From JAFECT01 sp964432415 (GTDB lineage: Bacteria > Pseudomonadota > Alphaproteobacteria > Caulobacterales > Caulobacteraceae), in the NCBI GenBank assembly GCA_964432415.1, contig CAYSNW010000003.1, positions 90,227 to 154,226 of the forward strand: DNA of 64,000 bases, read 5' to 3'. Each line of letters starts with the position of its first letter. Position 1 is the first letter of the stretch. A program made the translations under genes and the position numbers. Below the pieces are notes generated by a model. That model worked only from the letters and a program-made list of their open reading frames with translations, had not been told where the DNA came from and ran no database searches. Of the stretch, positions 24,682 through 35,172 are shown piece by piece.

Positions 24682-26426
24682 CCCGGCGCGAGGGCGCCAG
24701 GCGGGCCTGCGAGGATGGGAAGCAGGATCGTCACCCGCGCTCCGGACGGGAGGCCCGCGCCCTCGGTCAGGAGCTCCGCCCCAAGCTGGCGGGCGCGATA
24801 CGCCATGTTGGCCAGGCCCCGGCCCGCCTTGAGCGCCTGCCGGTCATAGCCGCGGCCATTGTCCTCGATGCGGATCACAAGCGTTCCGGCGTCCCGCCGT
24901 TCGATCGCCACCGCCAACCGATCGCCGCCCGAGTGCTTGACCGCGTTGGTGACCGCTTCCTGCATCAGGCGGTAGAGGTTCAAGATCCAGCGCGGATCGC
25001 GGGCGCCGACGTCCAGATCGTCAGGCTGTTCCCACGCCAGGCTCATGCGTGCCGCCTCGGCCTGGGCGCGGGCGCGAGGGCGAAAATCGGCCAGAGCCTC
25101 CGCGAGGGTCTCACCGGCCGCGTCCAGCGAGTCGACCAGCAGCCTCAGCTCGGTCAGCCCCTCGCTCAGTTCACCCTCCATCTGCGGAAGGTCGATGCGG
25201 TGGGCGCGAACCCGGGCCAGCAGGGAAGCCAGCCGTCCGCCGATGCCGTCATGCATGTCGCGGGCAAGACGCTGGCGCTCCTCAAGAATGGCCGCCCGTC
25301 GCAGCTGCTGGTCCAGGGCCTGGGATGTCGCCTGGATTTCGGCCTGCTGCGCCTTGATGACCCGACCCAGGTCTATTCGCGCCTGCAGGTTCCGCCAGGT
25401 CTGGCGTGCGGCCGCGACTGCGCAGAACAGGCCGAGACCGGACAACAACAGGACGCAACCCAGGCCGTAGCCGATTTCAAGGTCGAGAGCCCAAAGCCCG
25501 TGCTCCAGTCCGAACAGGGGAAGGGTGGCGCAGGTCAAGGTCAGGACGAGCAGGCCGATGATCGCCGCGCTCGCCATCCGTCGCGCTCCGGCGCCGGGTG
25601 CGGATGGCCGCTGGACGACTGTAGCGAAGACGCAGGCCAGGCTGGCCATGGCTCCGGCCACCAGCAGCAGATCGAGACCCTGGTCCGCCAACCCCGGCGG
25701 GGCGGCGCCCCACCCCTTCGAAATCATGGCGCGGGCGCCCACCGCGAGCGCCGCGGCCGAGAACGCGATCCAGGGAAGCAACCTGCGGCCGGCCAGAGCC
25801 GCCCCGAGCGCCAATGACGCGGCGGCGAGGGCAAGGGCGGCCACCGTCCATCGCGCTTCGATCAGAGCCCGGGCGATACTACGACCGGCTTGACGCATCG
25901 CGGTTGGCGGTCCCAGCGCGAGCCCAAGGCCGGACGCCGACGCCCCGGGGACGATCAGATCGACTCGATTGCGATCCGGGTGAAGCAGGGCGCCCGGCAG
26001 GGTCCACAGGCGTGGACGCGCTCCGGGGATGGTCAGGTACGGATCGGCGTCGACGGTCTCCTCGGCCACCGACACCCCGTTCAGATAGAGCTTGATCGGG
26101 CCAACGCCCGCAGGGGCGAGGAGCGCCATATCTTCCTGGGCCGCCGGTCGCGGGGGAAGGTCGAACGACAGCTGAATGAGCCCGTCGCCTGGCCAGGGAA
26201 GGCTCATCAGGCCGCGCGCGGGACTGTCCTGCGACGGGCGCGCCGGAAAGCCGTCGGCGGCCGCCGGCAGCCAGCGCAGGTCCGCGCCTGGGACCCAGCG
26301 GGCTCCTGTGGCGTCGAACCCGGCGAAAGAGATGAGCATCAGGGCGCCGGCAAGCAGGAGCGCCGGCGCCAGCCCAAAGAGCGACAGAGGCCACCGATCG
26401 CTCGGAACCCTGGTCCGGGGCGCCAT
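24651..26426 (-). CDS. NarX/DesK-class sensor histidine kinase with N-terminal jelly-roll-like domain
   Basis: 591 residues. TM1 at about 14-36, a beta-rich periplasmic domain (about 45-180: LPPRP, IKLYLNGVSVAEETV) like 7TMR-DISM sensors, seven or so membrane helices (about 190-340), a coiled coil, the HisKA_3 box ERQRLARDMHDGIGG (H392) and a HATPase (EAVTNAVKHSGG, GRGLANMAYRA). ATG at 26426 has AGGA just upstream; an ATG at 26480 is less likely. Convergent with its probable partner NarL-type regulator. Confidence 0.9.
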   Translation of the reverse strand: MAPRTRVPSDRWPLSLFGLAPALLLAGALMLISFAGFDATGARWVPGADLRWLPAAADGFPARPSQDSPARGLMSLPWPGDGLIQLSFDLPPRPAAQEDMALLAPAGVGPIKLYLNGVSVAEETVDADPYLTIPGARPRLWTLPGALLHPDRNRVDLIVPGASASGLGLALGPPTAMRQAGRSIARALIEARWTVAALALAAASLALGAALAGRRLLPWIAFSAAALAVGARAMISKGWGAAPPGLADQGLDLLLVAGAMASLACVFATVVQRPSAPGAGARRMASAAIIGLLVLTLTCATLPLFGLEHGLWALDLEIGYGLGCVLLLSGLGLFCAVAAARQTWRNLQARIDLGRVIKAQQAEIQATSQALDQQLRRAAILEERQRLARDMHDGIGGRLASLLARVRAHRIDLPQMEGELSEGLTELRLLVDSLDAAGETLAEALADFRPRARAQAEAARMSLAWEQPDDLDVGARDPRWILNLYRLMQEAVTNAVKHSGGDRLAVAIERRDAGTLVIRIEDNGRGYDRQALKAGRGLANMAYRARQLGAELLTEGAGLPSGARVTILLPILAGPPGALAPGQSSGEIMPN

Positions 26427-26558
26427 ATCCTGATGACGATTTCCGCCCTTCACCCGGCTCCGCCCCCTTCGCGGGGGCAAGTCTGGCAGGCCTGGGCCAC
26501 GCGGACCACCCCACGGTCATGGGGCAGGAAATCCGGCCAGGCTATCAGGGAAGGAAGA

Positions 26559-26635
26559 TGGTACCGCCTCCTGGATTCGAACCAGGTACCTCTAGATCCA
26601 CAATCTAGCGCTCTAACCAAGTGAGCTAAGGCGGC
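26559..26635 (-). tRNA. tRNA-His (GTG)
   Basis: 77 nt including encoded CCA. Anticodon loop TTGTGGA gives GTG; D arm GCTC...GAGC and T loop TTCGAAT are canonical. The acceptor begins GCCGCCT and ends AGGCGGT with discriminator A. It therefore has a G1-U72 pair and A73 and does not fit the usual G-1:C73 pair of tRNA-His. This matches the unusual alphaproteobacterial tRNA-His. Confidence 0.96.
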
Positions 26636-26718
26636 CCGGACGTGCGGGACGTGAGGGGGAGCTTCTAATGCTCCGCGCCTGTGCGATCAAGCGCCTAAGC
26701 CACGCACCCGACCCCAAA

Positions 26719-26752
26719 ACAAAACCGCCCCGGAGTGTGAGCTCCGGGGCGG
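26719..26752 (-). terminator. Intrinsic terminator of the exbB-exbD-tonB operon
   Basis: An 11-bp perfect stem CCGCCCCGGAG/CTCCGGGGCGG is followed on the minus strand by TTTTGTTTT, 25 nt after the tonB stop. Confidence 0.88.
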
Positions 26753-26776
26753 CTTCGCTAGGATTTGGCGAAACGT

Positions 26777-27496
26777 CTAGCCGCTGACCCGCCAGGTGAC
26801 GGGCACGTGGACGTGGGCGCCGCCAACCGGTTGGCCGTCCACGGTCTGCGGACGCATCTTGAAGCGTCCGGAGATCCGCAGGGCGGCGTTGCCGAAGCCC
26901 TGACCCGAAGGCGTTTCCTCGATCACCGTGCAGCTGGTGAGGGTCCCGTCTTCCTTCACGACGCAATCAAGCGTCGTGTGGCCTTCGGTGCCCCGCTCCA
27001 GAGCGGACGGCGGGAAGAACCGCACCAGGTCGTCTCCGTTCGGCTTCCGAATCCACTGGGGATTCGTGATGACCGAAGGCCGAGGCGGCGGCGGCGGCGG
27101 AACCTGCCTCACCGGTTCAGCGGCGACCGGTCCCTTGTATTCGACCCGGTCTTCTTTCTTGACCGGAACGAACTGGGAGACGACGGCCGGCGGCGTGTTG
27201 GGCGGCGGAGGCGCCGGTTCACGCTGCTGCACCGGAGGGGGCGGCGGTGGCTTGTCCTTCGGAGGCGGAGGCGGCGGCGGCGGCGGCGGAGGGGGTAGTT
27301 GCTCCAGCGTCACCTGCACCTTTTCATCCGAGAACGTCTGCTGCTTGATCTTGAACTTGGAATTATAGACGTAATACGCCGCAGCCAAGTGCAGGACGAC
27401 GGAGATACCGATGCCGATCCAGGCGCCTTGGGAAAGTCCTTTTTTCCTTCGGCGCGGCGGATCGAGGATCGGGTCGCGGTGATGTTCTTCTGACAT
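26777..27496 (-). CDS. tonB: TonB energy-transducing protein
   Basis: 239 residues. A single N-terminal membrane anchor (about 25-43), a periplasmic proline-rich spacer with a run of 12 prolines plus later PPPPPP blocks, and a C-terminal TonB domain (about 150-239: TTLDCVVKEDGTL, GNAALRISGRFKMRP). It transmits proton-motive energy from ExbB-ExbD to outer-membrane receptors such as the one at 15.5 kb. Third gene of exbB-exbD-tonB. Confidence 0.93.
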   Translation of the reverse strand: MSEEHHRDPILDPPRRRKKGLSQGAWIGIGISVVLHLAAAYYVYNSKFKIKQQTFSDEKVQVTLEQLPPPPPPPPPPPPKDKPPPPPPVQQREPAPPPPNTPPAVVSQFVPVKKEDRVEYKGPVAAEPVRQVPPPPPPRPSVITNPQWIRKPNGDDLVRFFPPSALERGTEGHTTLDCVVKEDGTLTSCTVIEETPSGQGFGNAALRISGRFKMRPQTVDGQPVGGAHVHVPVTWRVSG

Positions 27497-27513
27497 GCGC
27501 GCAGCCGTGACCC

Positions 27514-27945
27514 TTAGTTGATGTCTTCGCCGACCAGGGCCACGCTATAGAAACCGTTGTCTTGCAGCTGGTTCATCACCTGCATGAAGGTTCCATAGCG
27601 CGTCTTCTTGTCAGCGCGGATGAAGATGCGCTCCTTGGACGGATCCCGCGCACCGATCTGCTTGGCCAGCTCATTACCGACTTCATCCGTAGCGACCGGG
27701 AAGTCGCCCAGGTAAACCTGGCCATTCTTCTGGATCGAGATGTAGATCGGCTTGGGCGGGTTAGGCGTATCCGGCGCGTTAGCCGGCGGGAGATCGAGCT
27801 TCACCGACACGGTAGCCAGCGGCGCCGCCACCATGAAGATGATCAGCAGAACCAGCATCACATCCACGAAAGGCGTGACGTTGATCTCGCTATTATGCTC
27901 GGTCGTGATTTTCGACCGGCCGCCACCTGAAAGCTTGGCAGCCAT
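27514..27945 (-). CDS. exbD: Biopolymer transport protein ExbD
   Basis: 143 residues. One membrane helix (about 22-43) carrying the functional aspartate in NVTPFVDVMLVLLIIFM, then a small periplasmic domain. Forms the proton channel with ExbB and energises TonB. Five-nt gap from exbB and 17 nt to tonB. Confidence 0.95.
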   Translation of the reverse strand: MAAKLSGGGRSKITTEHNSEINVTPFVDVMLVLLIIFMVAAPLATVSVKLDLPPANAPDTPNPPKPIYISIQKNGQVYLGDFPVATDEVGNELAKQIGARDPSKERIFIRADKKTRYGTFMQVMNQLQDNGFYSVALVGEDIN

Positions 27946-27950
27946 CTAAA

Positions 27951-28868
27951 TCACGCCCCCTTGTCGAGCTGGCGGGAAATCGCGTTCATGAGTTCCGCCA
28001 CGAAGCCTTCCGACCTCGTTCCGTACGCCGTGATCTTCGCCTGGAACAGGTTGTAGAAAACGACGGCCGGGATGGCGGCGAACAGGCCGATACCCGTGGC
28101 GAGCAGCGCTTCGGCGATGCCGGGCGCCACGACCGCGAGGTTCGTGGTGTTCGTGTTCGCGATACCGATGAAGGAGTTCATGATCCCGAACACCGTACCG
28201 AAGAGGCCGATGAAGGGACCCGAGGAACCCAGGGTCGCGAGGAACTGCTGACCGCCGGAGAGCCGCTTGGCCAGACCCGCCTGGACGGCGTTAACCGCCT
28301 GAGAGGCGCGGGTGATGGTCGAGTTGCGGTGCTCGCCGCCGACTGCCAGGCCCGCCTGGCGGGACAGCTCGACTTCTTCGGAAGCCGCGGCGGCCATATC
28401 GGCCAGCGGGTTGCCGTCGAACTCGTCGGAGGTCGCAATGCGTCGCATGTCCGCGATGGACCGGGCGCTGCGGAAGGCTTCGAGGAAACGGTCCGAAGCC
28501 CGGTTCAAGCTGCCGTACTCGAACAGCTTGATCATCAGCATGGTCCAAGAGAAGACCGAGCCGAGCAGCAGGCCCACCATGACGATCTTCACGACGATCG
28601 TCGCTTCGATGAACATGGTGAAGATGGTCAGCTTACCGGCGTTCTTGATGGTCGGCGGCGCGCCCGCAGGAGCGTCGGCGGCCGGGGCGGCGGCGTCCGC
28701 GGCAGGAGCCGCAGCCGGGGCGGCGCCCTTGTCGGCAGGAGCAGCAGCGGCGGAAGCGGCCGGAGCTGCGGGAGCGCTTGCGCCTTGCGCGAGCACCGGA
28801 CCGCTAATCAACAGCGCAGCAGCGCCAATGAGTGCGGCAAGAGGATGGATTTTTTTGTGTTCGAGCAT
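27951..28868 (-). CDS. exbB: MotA/TolQ/ExbB proton channel protein
   Basis: 305 residues. An N-terminal hydrophobic segment (about 10-28), an alanine/proline-rich spacer (about 29-75), then the ExbB core with three membrane helices; ATLGSSGPFIGLFGTVFGIM and GIAEALLATGIGLFAAIPAV are the family blocks. The longer N-terminal extension is typical of alphaproteobacterial ExbB rather than TolQ. First gene of exbB-exbD-tonB. Confidence 0.93.
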   Translation of the reverse strand: MLEHKKIHPLAALIGAAALLISGPVLAQGASAPAAPAASAAAAPADKGAAPAAAPAADAAAPAADAPAGAPPTIKNAGKLTIFTMFIEATIVVKIVMVGLLLGSVFSWTMLMIKLFEYGSLNRASDRFLEAFRSARSIADMRRIATSDEFDGNPLADMAAAASEEVELSRQAGLAVGGEHRNSTITRASQAVNAVQAGLAKRLSGGQQFLATLGSSGPFIGLFGTVFGIMNSFIGIANTNTTNLAVVAPGIAEALLATGIGLFAAIPAVVFYNLFQAKITAYGTRSEGFVAELMNAISRQLDKGA

Positions 28869-29562
28869 CGTTCGCCAGTTCCTGGTTGGTCTGACACGTT
28901 TGGACCAAAAGGGTCGTCGCGCGGAAGCGTCTCCACCCCGAGAGTTAATACGCTCGGAGCCTACACCGTTCCAACGGCGTTGGTGTCCGACACGCTTCGT
29001 TACGCCGACCCGGTATGTTGACGCCAGTCCTTTCGGATCGGCAGCGACATCTCGAAGGGCGCTTTAGTTCACCGGCCTTGCGACTGGTGGGAATTCCGCC
29101 GCCCCTTGTGGAGGCAGCCAAGTTCCTTTGGCGAACGCATAACAGAGCGTCAAGTGCCGCTGAGCGCTTTTCCCCTCGCGAGGGAAACCCCGTCGCCGGG
29201 CGGGTGCGAATTGCACCAGCCAACGCATAGAACAGGGTGAATCGCTGCACTGGTCTTCGCGCGCGAAATCCTGTGGTGATCACCAGCATTCGGGGCCGGA
29301 CTTCCCTTCAATTCGAAGTCTTCGGATCAATCAGTGCCGAGGACCGAGTCTGCGCTGATCGCTCCCGAACCGATCCCTGGGTCGGCCGGTCGCGGAAACC
29401 GGTGTCATTTTTTTGCGACGAAGAGGGACGGCTCCCGCGCCGCACGCCGGCGGATGGAGAGAATCGGCGGCGCCCCCAAGGCCGGAAGAGGCCCGGACGC
29501 CTTCGTTCGCGCACGCAACGACTCGGGTCGAGCGTCGGTGCTTCGGGGGGAGGGAAAAAGAA
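28869..29562. other. Intergenic region without a convincing gene
   Basis: 694 nt between exbB and tRNA-Phe. Several frames are open for 60-150 codons, but none has a recognisable protein or a good ribosome site, and they overlap one another on both strands. The exbB promoter must lie here. A perfect 12-bp palindrome TGGTGATCACCA sits at 29274-29285. A short T run lies at 29408-29414. Nothing else was recognised. Confidence 0.5.
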
Positions 29563-29638
29563 TGGTGCCTGGGGCCGGAATCGAACCAGCGACACGCGGA
29601 TTTTCAATCCGCTGCTCTACCAACTGAGCTACCCAGGC
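29563..29638 (-). tRNA. tRNA-Phe (GAA)
   Basis: 76 nt with encoded CCA. Acceptor GCCTGGG/CCCAGGC, D arm GCTC...GAGC, anticodon loop TTGAAAA (GAA) and T loop TTCGATT are all canonical. It lies just downstream of yacG on the same strand. Confidence 0.97.
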
Positions 29639-29719
29639 GCGCCTAAACGGGGGTCGCCCCCGTTTCGGGAGCGAGGTCTATAGGCGAGGGTCTTTTGGCT
29701 GTCCAGCAGCTTTGAGGCC

Positions 29720-29887
29720 TTATTCGCCGTCCTCGGCAGGCCCCTCCTCCGCCTCGACCACGGGCACGGCGTAGCGGCCGGTGAACCAGCGCTGGAGATC
29801 GACGTCGGCGCAGCGGCGCGAGCAGAACGGGCGATAGTCCGCGCTTTCGGCGGGCTTGTCGCAGATCGGGCAGCGGGCGGCGCTCAT
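29720..29887 (-). CDS. yacG: YacG-type zinc protein (DNA gyrase inhibitor family)
   Basis: 55 residues, easily overlooked for its size. CPICDKP (C6, C9) and FCSRRCADVDLQRWF (C22, C26) form the four-cysteine zinc site, followed by FTGRYAVPVVEAEE and an acidic tail as in YacG. E. coli YacG binds GyrB and inhibits gyrase; that role here is by homology. The ATG overlaps the RNase stop as ATGA (29884-29887). Confidence 0.92.
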   Translation of the reverse strand: MSAARCPICDKPAESADYRPFCSRRCADVDLQRWFTGRYAVPVVEAEEGPAEDGE

Positions 29888-30960
29888 GGGGCGATGACAT
29901 CCGTATTGAGGCGTTCGCGCCCGGGTTCGGCGCGGACGGAGAATCTCGGTCCGAGAGCGCGGACCAGCGGTTCGAGTTCCGCCGCCACGTCCGGAGCGCA
30001 GACGGCGGTCCAGCAGGCCCCGGGATCACCCCGCCCCTGCCGCATCAGGACGCCCACCAGCCGCTGGGCCACGGAACGGGCGCTGAGCCGACCGTCGCGG
30101 TCGCAGAGTTGCTCACTCACGGGGCGTTCGCGCCAGGGCTTGGCCACTTCCAGCACGCCCAGGCGGCTGAGGCCCGCGATGATCACGCCCGGATCGTCGG
30201 CGGCGAAGGCCTGGCGTGCGGCGGTCAGGATCGGCAGGTGCTCGCGCGCGCCTCCGGCCAGGTCCAGCACCACCAACCCGCCCAGATTCTTCAGCCGCAG
30301 CAACCGCGCGGTCTCTCGCACCGCGTTCAGATTGGCGTCCAGCACCGCGCGCTTGCCCGCCTCGGTCTCGGCCAGGTCCACGTCGACCGCGGTCATGGCG
30401 CGCGTCGGCTCGATCGACAGGGTCAAGCCCCGCGGCAGCAGCCAGCGGCTGGCCAGGGCCGCCTCCTCCGCCCCGTCGGCGGCGTCCAGCGCCGCCTCGC
30501 CGGTCTCGATCTCGGCGTGCGGCGCCCAGGCGCGCAGACGGGCCTCCAGCGGCGGTCCGTGGGAGAGCAGCGCCGGCGGCCCTTCGGCGAGGCGCAGCAG
30601 ACGCAGGGCCGGACCCTTGTCGCCGCGTCCCTCGGCCAGGATTTCGACCTCGACGGCGGCGCCCTCGCTGACCGGTCCGACCGCGGGATCGGCGCGCATC
30701 AGGCCGTCGCGCTCCAGGCCCAGGTCGACAAATGCGCCCCCGAAGGCGCGCGCGGTGGCCCGGACCCGCCCGCGGCGGACTTCGCCCAGCCGCGCCCGTT
30801 CCGGCTCGCCCTCGCGTTCGATCGCCAGGCGCTCGAAGCGGCCGTCCAGAAGCACCACGCCACGCGCCTCGCCCGGGCGGCGATCGAGCAGCAGCCGGCG
30901 GCGCCCCTCGTCGGCGGGGCTTGCGGGAACCGCGCTTCTGGCCGGCTTCAGCCCCGCCAC
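29884..30960 (-). CDS. RNase E/G family ribonuclease, short form
   Basis: 358 residues. S1-like segment near the N-terminus (RRGRVRATARAFGGAFVDLG), and the RNase E/G catalytic block with DVDLAETEAGKRAVLDANLNA and LGGLVVLDLAGGAR, containing the metal-binding acidic residues. It is much shorter than RNase E and lacks the zinc-link CPxC and C-terminal scaffold. It overlaps maf (13 nt) and yacG (4 nt); this maf-RNase-yacG order is widespread in alphaproteobacteria. Substrates are unknown. Confidence 0.85.
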   Translation of the reverse strand: MAGLKPARSAVPASPADEGRRRLLLDRRPGEARGVVLLDGRFERLAIEREGEPERARLGEVRRGRVRATARAFGGAFVDLGLERDGLMRADPAVGPVSEGAAVEVEILAEGRGDKGPALRLLRLAEGPPALLSHGPPLEARLRAWAPHAEIETGEAALDAADGAEEAALASRWLLPRGLTLSIEPTRAMTAVDVDLAETEAGKRAVLDANLNAVRETARLLRLKNLGGLVVLDLAGGAREHLPILTAARQAFAADDPGVIIAGLSRLGVLEVAKPWRERPVSEQLCDRDGRLSARSVAQRLVGVLMRQGRGDPGACWTAVCAPDVAAELEPLVRALGPRFSVRAEPGRERLNTDVIAP

Positions 30961-31544
30961 CCGAGGCCCTCCAGCAGACAGCGGGTTTCATAGAGCGGCA
31001 GGCCGACCACGGCGGGATAGCTGCCGGAAAGTTCGGTGATGAAGCCGCCGGCGCGGCCCTGGGCGCCATAGCCGCCCGCCTTCCCGGACCATTCGCCCGA
31101 GGCCAGGTAGGCTTCGATCTCGGCCTCGGTCAGGCGCTTGAAGGTGATGCGGGTCTCGACCAGGCGTTCGGCGGAGCGGCCGTCGGGCGCAAGCACGCAG
31201 ACCGCGGTCAGGACCTTGTGGTTGCGGCCGGACAGCAGCTCCAGGCAGCGGCGGGCCTCGTCAGCGCTTTCGGCCTTGGGCAAGACGCGGCGGCCCAGCG
31301 CCACCACGGTATCGGCGCCGAGGGTGAAGGCGCCTGCATCGCGCACGGCCTCGGCCTTGGCCCGCGCCAGGCGCAGGGCGAGACGGCGCGGGGTCTCATT
31401 CCTTTGAGGGGTCTCATCCACGTCGGCCGGCGCGACCCGGTCGGGAACGATCCCGATCTGGGCCAGCAGGTCGGCGCGGCGGGGGCTGGCGCTGGCCAGC
31501 ACGAGCGGGGGACGGCTCACTTCGTCGCGACTCGCTGACTTCAA
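30948..31544 (-). CDS. maf: Maf-like nucleoside triphosphate pyrophosphatase
   Basis: 198 residues. LVLASASPRRADLL is the signature N-terminal motif; GADTVVALGRRVLPKA and AGGYGAQGRAGGFI are the other family blocks. House-cleaning pyrophosphatase of non-canonical or modified nucleotides. infA, often just upstream of maf in this lineage, is absent here. Confidence 0.93.
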   Translation of the reverse strand: MKSASRDEVSRPPLVLASASPRRADLLAQIGIVPDRVAPADVDETPQRNETPRRLALRLARAKAEAVRDAGAFTLGADTVVALGRRVLPKAESADEARRCLELLSGRNHKVLTAVCVLAPDGRSAERLVETRITFKRLTEAEIEAYLASGEWSGKAGGYGAQGRAGGFITELSGSYPAVVGLPLYETRCLLEGLGWRG

Positions 31545-31766
31545 ACGGCAGGTGCTGCGGCCTCTATCAGGCCTCTCCTTTCCTGTGAACGCCAGTGAGC
31601 GGAAGCGACGAAATCAGCGTGCAATGCCCGCTCTTTGCCGCCAAGCTTCGCACTGAGATCGGATTTGAACCGGATCGGCGGTCGCGACGACTACATCTCA
31701 GCCCTCGAAACACAGGGCAATGAATCAACCCCGCCGCCGACGCGACGAAATCCCGGGAGCATGGTG

Positions 31767-32966
31767 ATGCCGCAGTCCTCCTCCGAGTCCTGGACCTACG
31801 TCCCCACCCAGCGTTACCGCATCTTTCTCCTCTTCTGCGCCGCCGTGTTCCTGGCCGGCGGACTGGCCCTGCTCGGCTGGTGCCTGTTCAAGGGCGAGGC
31901 GTCGTGGGGGCCGTGGGCGCGGCCGCTGCTGATCTTTTTCGGCTCGATCTGTCTGCTGGCGGCGGCCTACATGGGCTGGGGCGCGTTCCGGGTCGCGCTC
32001 ACGATCACGCCGGGCCGGATCACCGTGCAGGGGCCGTTCGTCGAGCGGGGCATGAACCGGTCGGAGATCGCGGGCTTCCGGGCCCTGCCGGCGCAGAGTG
32101 GCGTACCGCCCCGGGCGATCCTGGTCGCGCGCGATCTCGACGTGAAGCCGTTGATCGTCACCTTCTACCAGCCCGACGCCCGGCTTTATGCCTGGTTCGA
32201 TGGCGTGGAGGATCTGGACGCCAAGGACCTGAGGGCCTCGCAGCAGGCGGTCATGGCCTCCCATGACCTGGGAGACACCCCCGCGGAGCGGGCCGAACGC
32301 CTGAAGCTGCTTCGGCGCATCGCCTATGCCTGCAACCTGGTGGGCGCGGCGATCCTGGTCTGGGCCTGGCTGTTTCCGCGGCCCTATGTGGCGGCGATCC
32401 TGGCCTGCGCCCTCGCGCCGCCGGCGGCGATGGCGATCATGCTGTGGTCCAAGGGCCAGATCGTGCCGGTCGAGGCGAAGCAGACGGAGGCGCGGCCCAG
32501 CGTGTGGGGTCTGATCTTCGCCGGCTGGGGCCTGCTGCTGCGCGCCATTCTCGACGTCGACAGCCTGGACTGGTGGCCCGCCATCCTGGCCGGGACGGTG
32601 GTCGGGGTGGCGATGAGCGCCCTGTTTACAGTGCTGACCACGCCGGACGCCCGCAACAAGACCATCCGCTACGGGCTGCCGTTCCTGCTGGTTCCCATGG
32701 CCTGGGGGGCGGTGGTGGAGGCCAACACCCTGCTGGACCACAGCCCGGCGCAGGTGTTCCAGGCCACGGTCCTGGACAAGCACGAGACCAGCGGCAAGGC
32801 GCACACCTTCGACCTGACCCTGTCGCCCTGGGGGCCGCGCAGCAAGGCGGAGGACGTCAGCGTCGACCCCGGCCGCTACGCCGGCCTGAGCGTGGGCGAG
32901 AAGGCCTGTGTCTATATGCACCCGGGCGCGTTCAAGCTGCGCTGGATCACCGTCGAGCGCTGCTGA
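31767..32966 (+). CDS. Membrane protein of unknown function
   Basis: 399 residues. About six or seven hydrophobic helices: two near the N-terminus (residues 18-70), the others between about 185 and 325, with soluble stretches between. The segment VALTITPGRITVQGPFVERG after the first helix pair resembles a bacterial PH-like domain. ATG at 31767 has GGGAG 7 nt upstream; ATG at 31761 is too close to it. It is on the opposite strand to the maf and murA genes and interrupts that conserved neighbourhood. No family assigned with confidence. Confidence 0.78.
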   Translation: MPQSSSESWTYVPTQRYRIFLLFCAAVFLAGGLALLGWCLFKGEASWGPWARPLLIFFGSICLLAAAYMGWGAFRVALTITPGRITVQGPFVERGMNRSEIAGFRALPAQSGVPPRAILVARDLDVKPLIVTFYQPDARLYAWFDGVEDLDAKDLRASQQAVMASHDLGDTPAERAERLKLLRRIAYACNLVGAAILVWAWLFPRPYVAAILACALAPPAAMAIMLWSKGQIVPVEAKQTEARPSVWGLIFAGWGLLLRAILDVDSLDWWPAILAGTVVGVAMSALFTVLTTPDARNKTIRYGLPFLLVPMAWGAVVEANTLLDHSPAQVFQATVLDKHETSGKAHTFDLTLSPWGPRSKAEDVSVDPGRYAGLSVGEKACVYMHPGAFKLRWITVERC

Positions 32967-32969
32967 CGG

Positions 32970-33443
32970 TCAACGGCGGCTCAGGGCGCAGATCAGGGTG
33001 AACAGCCTGCGCCCGGTCTCGTGGTCGATCTCGATCTTGCCGTCCAGCCGTTCGCGCAGCAAGACCGCGCCCTCGTTGTGGAGCCCCCGCCGGCCCATGT
33101 CGATCGCCTCGATCTGGCCCGGACTGGCGTCGCGCACAGCCTCATAATAGCTGTCGCAGACCAGGAAATAGTCCTTCACCACCTTGGCGAAGGGGGTCAT
33201 GGACAGCATGTGGCGCCGGGCGTAGTCCGGCCCGGTCACGTCGAAGACCAGCCGGTTCTCCTCGAAGGCCAGGCGCAGCTGGTAGGGACCGCCGGCCGAG
33301 CCCTCGGGACGGAAGCTGTTCTGTTCGACCAGGTCGAAGATCGCCACCTGGCGGTCGTGCTCGATGTCGGCGCTGGGGGCGGCGACCACCGAAGCCGGAT
33401 CCAGCTCGACCCGGTTCAGCCGGTGCGGCCCCGGCGCGCTCAC
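32970..33443 (-). CDS. UPF0262 family protein
   Basis: 157 residues. Begins with GTG at 33443 whose GTGA overlaps the DUF2948 stop; the longer frame to 33521 lies inside that gene. RLNRVELDPASVVAAP, QVAIFDLVEQNSF and the closing GRRLFTLICALSRR are typical of UPF0262, an alphaproteobacterial family of unknown function. Normally hisD sits between DUF2948 and this gene; here they overlap directly. The 3' end is 3 nt from the stop of the convergent membrane protein gene. Confidence 0.88.
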   Translation of the reverse strand: MSAPGPHRLNRVELDPASVVAAPSADIEHDRQVAIFDLVEQNSFRPEGSAGGPYQLRLAFEENRLVFDVTGPDYARRHMLSMTPFAKVVKDYFLVCDSYYEAVRDASPGQIEAIDMGRRGLHNEGAVLLRERLDGKIEIDHETGRRLFTLICALSRR

Positions 33444-33885
33444 GCGCTTTCCGTGTCGTGGGTGGGCGCCCGCTTCGCCGGCCAGGCCTTCGACAGATCC
33501 GCCAGCACCGCGTCGACGCATTCGACCTCGGCGCGCAGGTCGCCGCCGCCGGCGAAGCCCAGCAGCACCACACCCCCCGGCGCCTCGCCCGGCGTGAACT
33601 CCAGCGCCAGCAGCTCGACCACCGCGTCCTTGCGGTCGCGCCGGAGCCGGCGCGCCTTGACCGAGAGCACGCCGCCGAACTGCAGCGCCGAACGCACCCG
33701 CTCGGCCCCGCCCTCGGCCGTCTCCCAGCGGAAGCGGTTGAAGGTGATGGTCAGGGTCCGGGCCCTGGGCTCCCAGTGGATGTCGCCGATCTTGGTCACC
33801 GCGTCCTGCAGGGCGGCCGAGATGATGCTCAGGTCGTCGGCGTCTTCGGCCAGCAGCTTCAGGTTCGGCTTGGCGTCGGCCATGC

Positions 33886-33889
<4 letters not shown>
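33440..33889 (-). CDS. DUF2948 family protein
   Basis: 149 residues, no signal or membrane segment. KLLAEDADDLSIISAALQDA and FNRFRWE are typical of this alphaproteobacterial family, which commonly follows murA. Function unknown. Overlaps murA upstream (ATGA) and the UPF0262 gene downstream (GTGA), so the three are co-translated. Confidence 0.88.

Positions 33890-35172
<1,283 letters not shown>

Noticed and set aside
28869..29562. Several open frames of 70-150 codons on both strands
   Set aside because: They overlap each other, lack ribosome sites and recognisable domains, and are expected by chance at this GC content.
31545..31766. Search for infA upstream of maf
   Set aside because: No frame encodes the short IF-1 sequence; the gap holds only the start region of the membrane protein gene.
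33440..33521. Longer UPF0262 start inside the DUF2948 gene
   Set aside because: The added residues are low-complexity shadow sequence; the GTG with GTGA overlap gives the family N-terminus.
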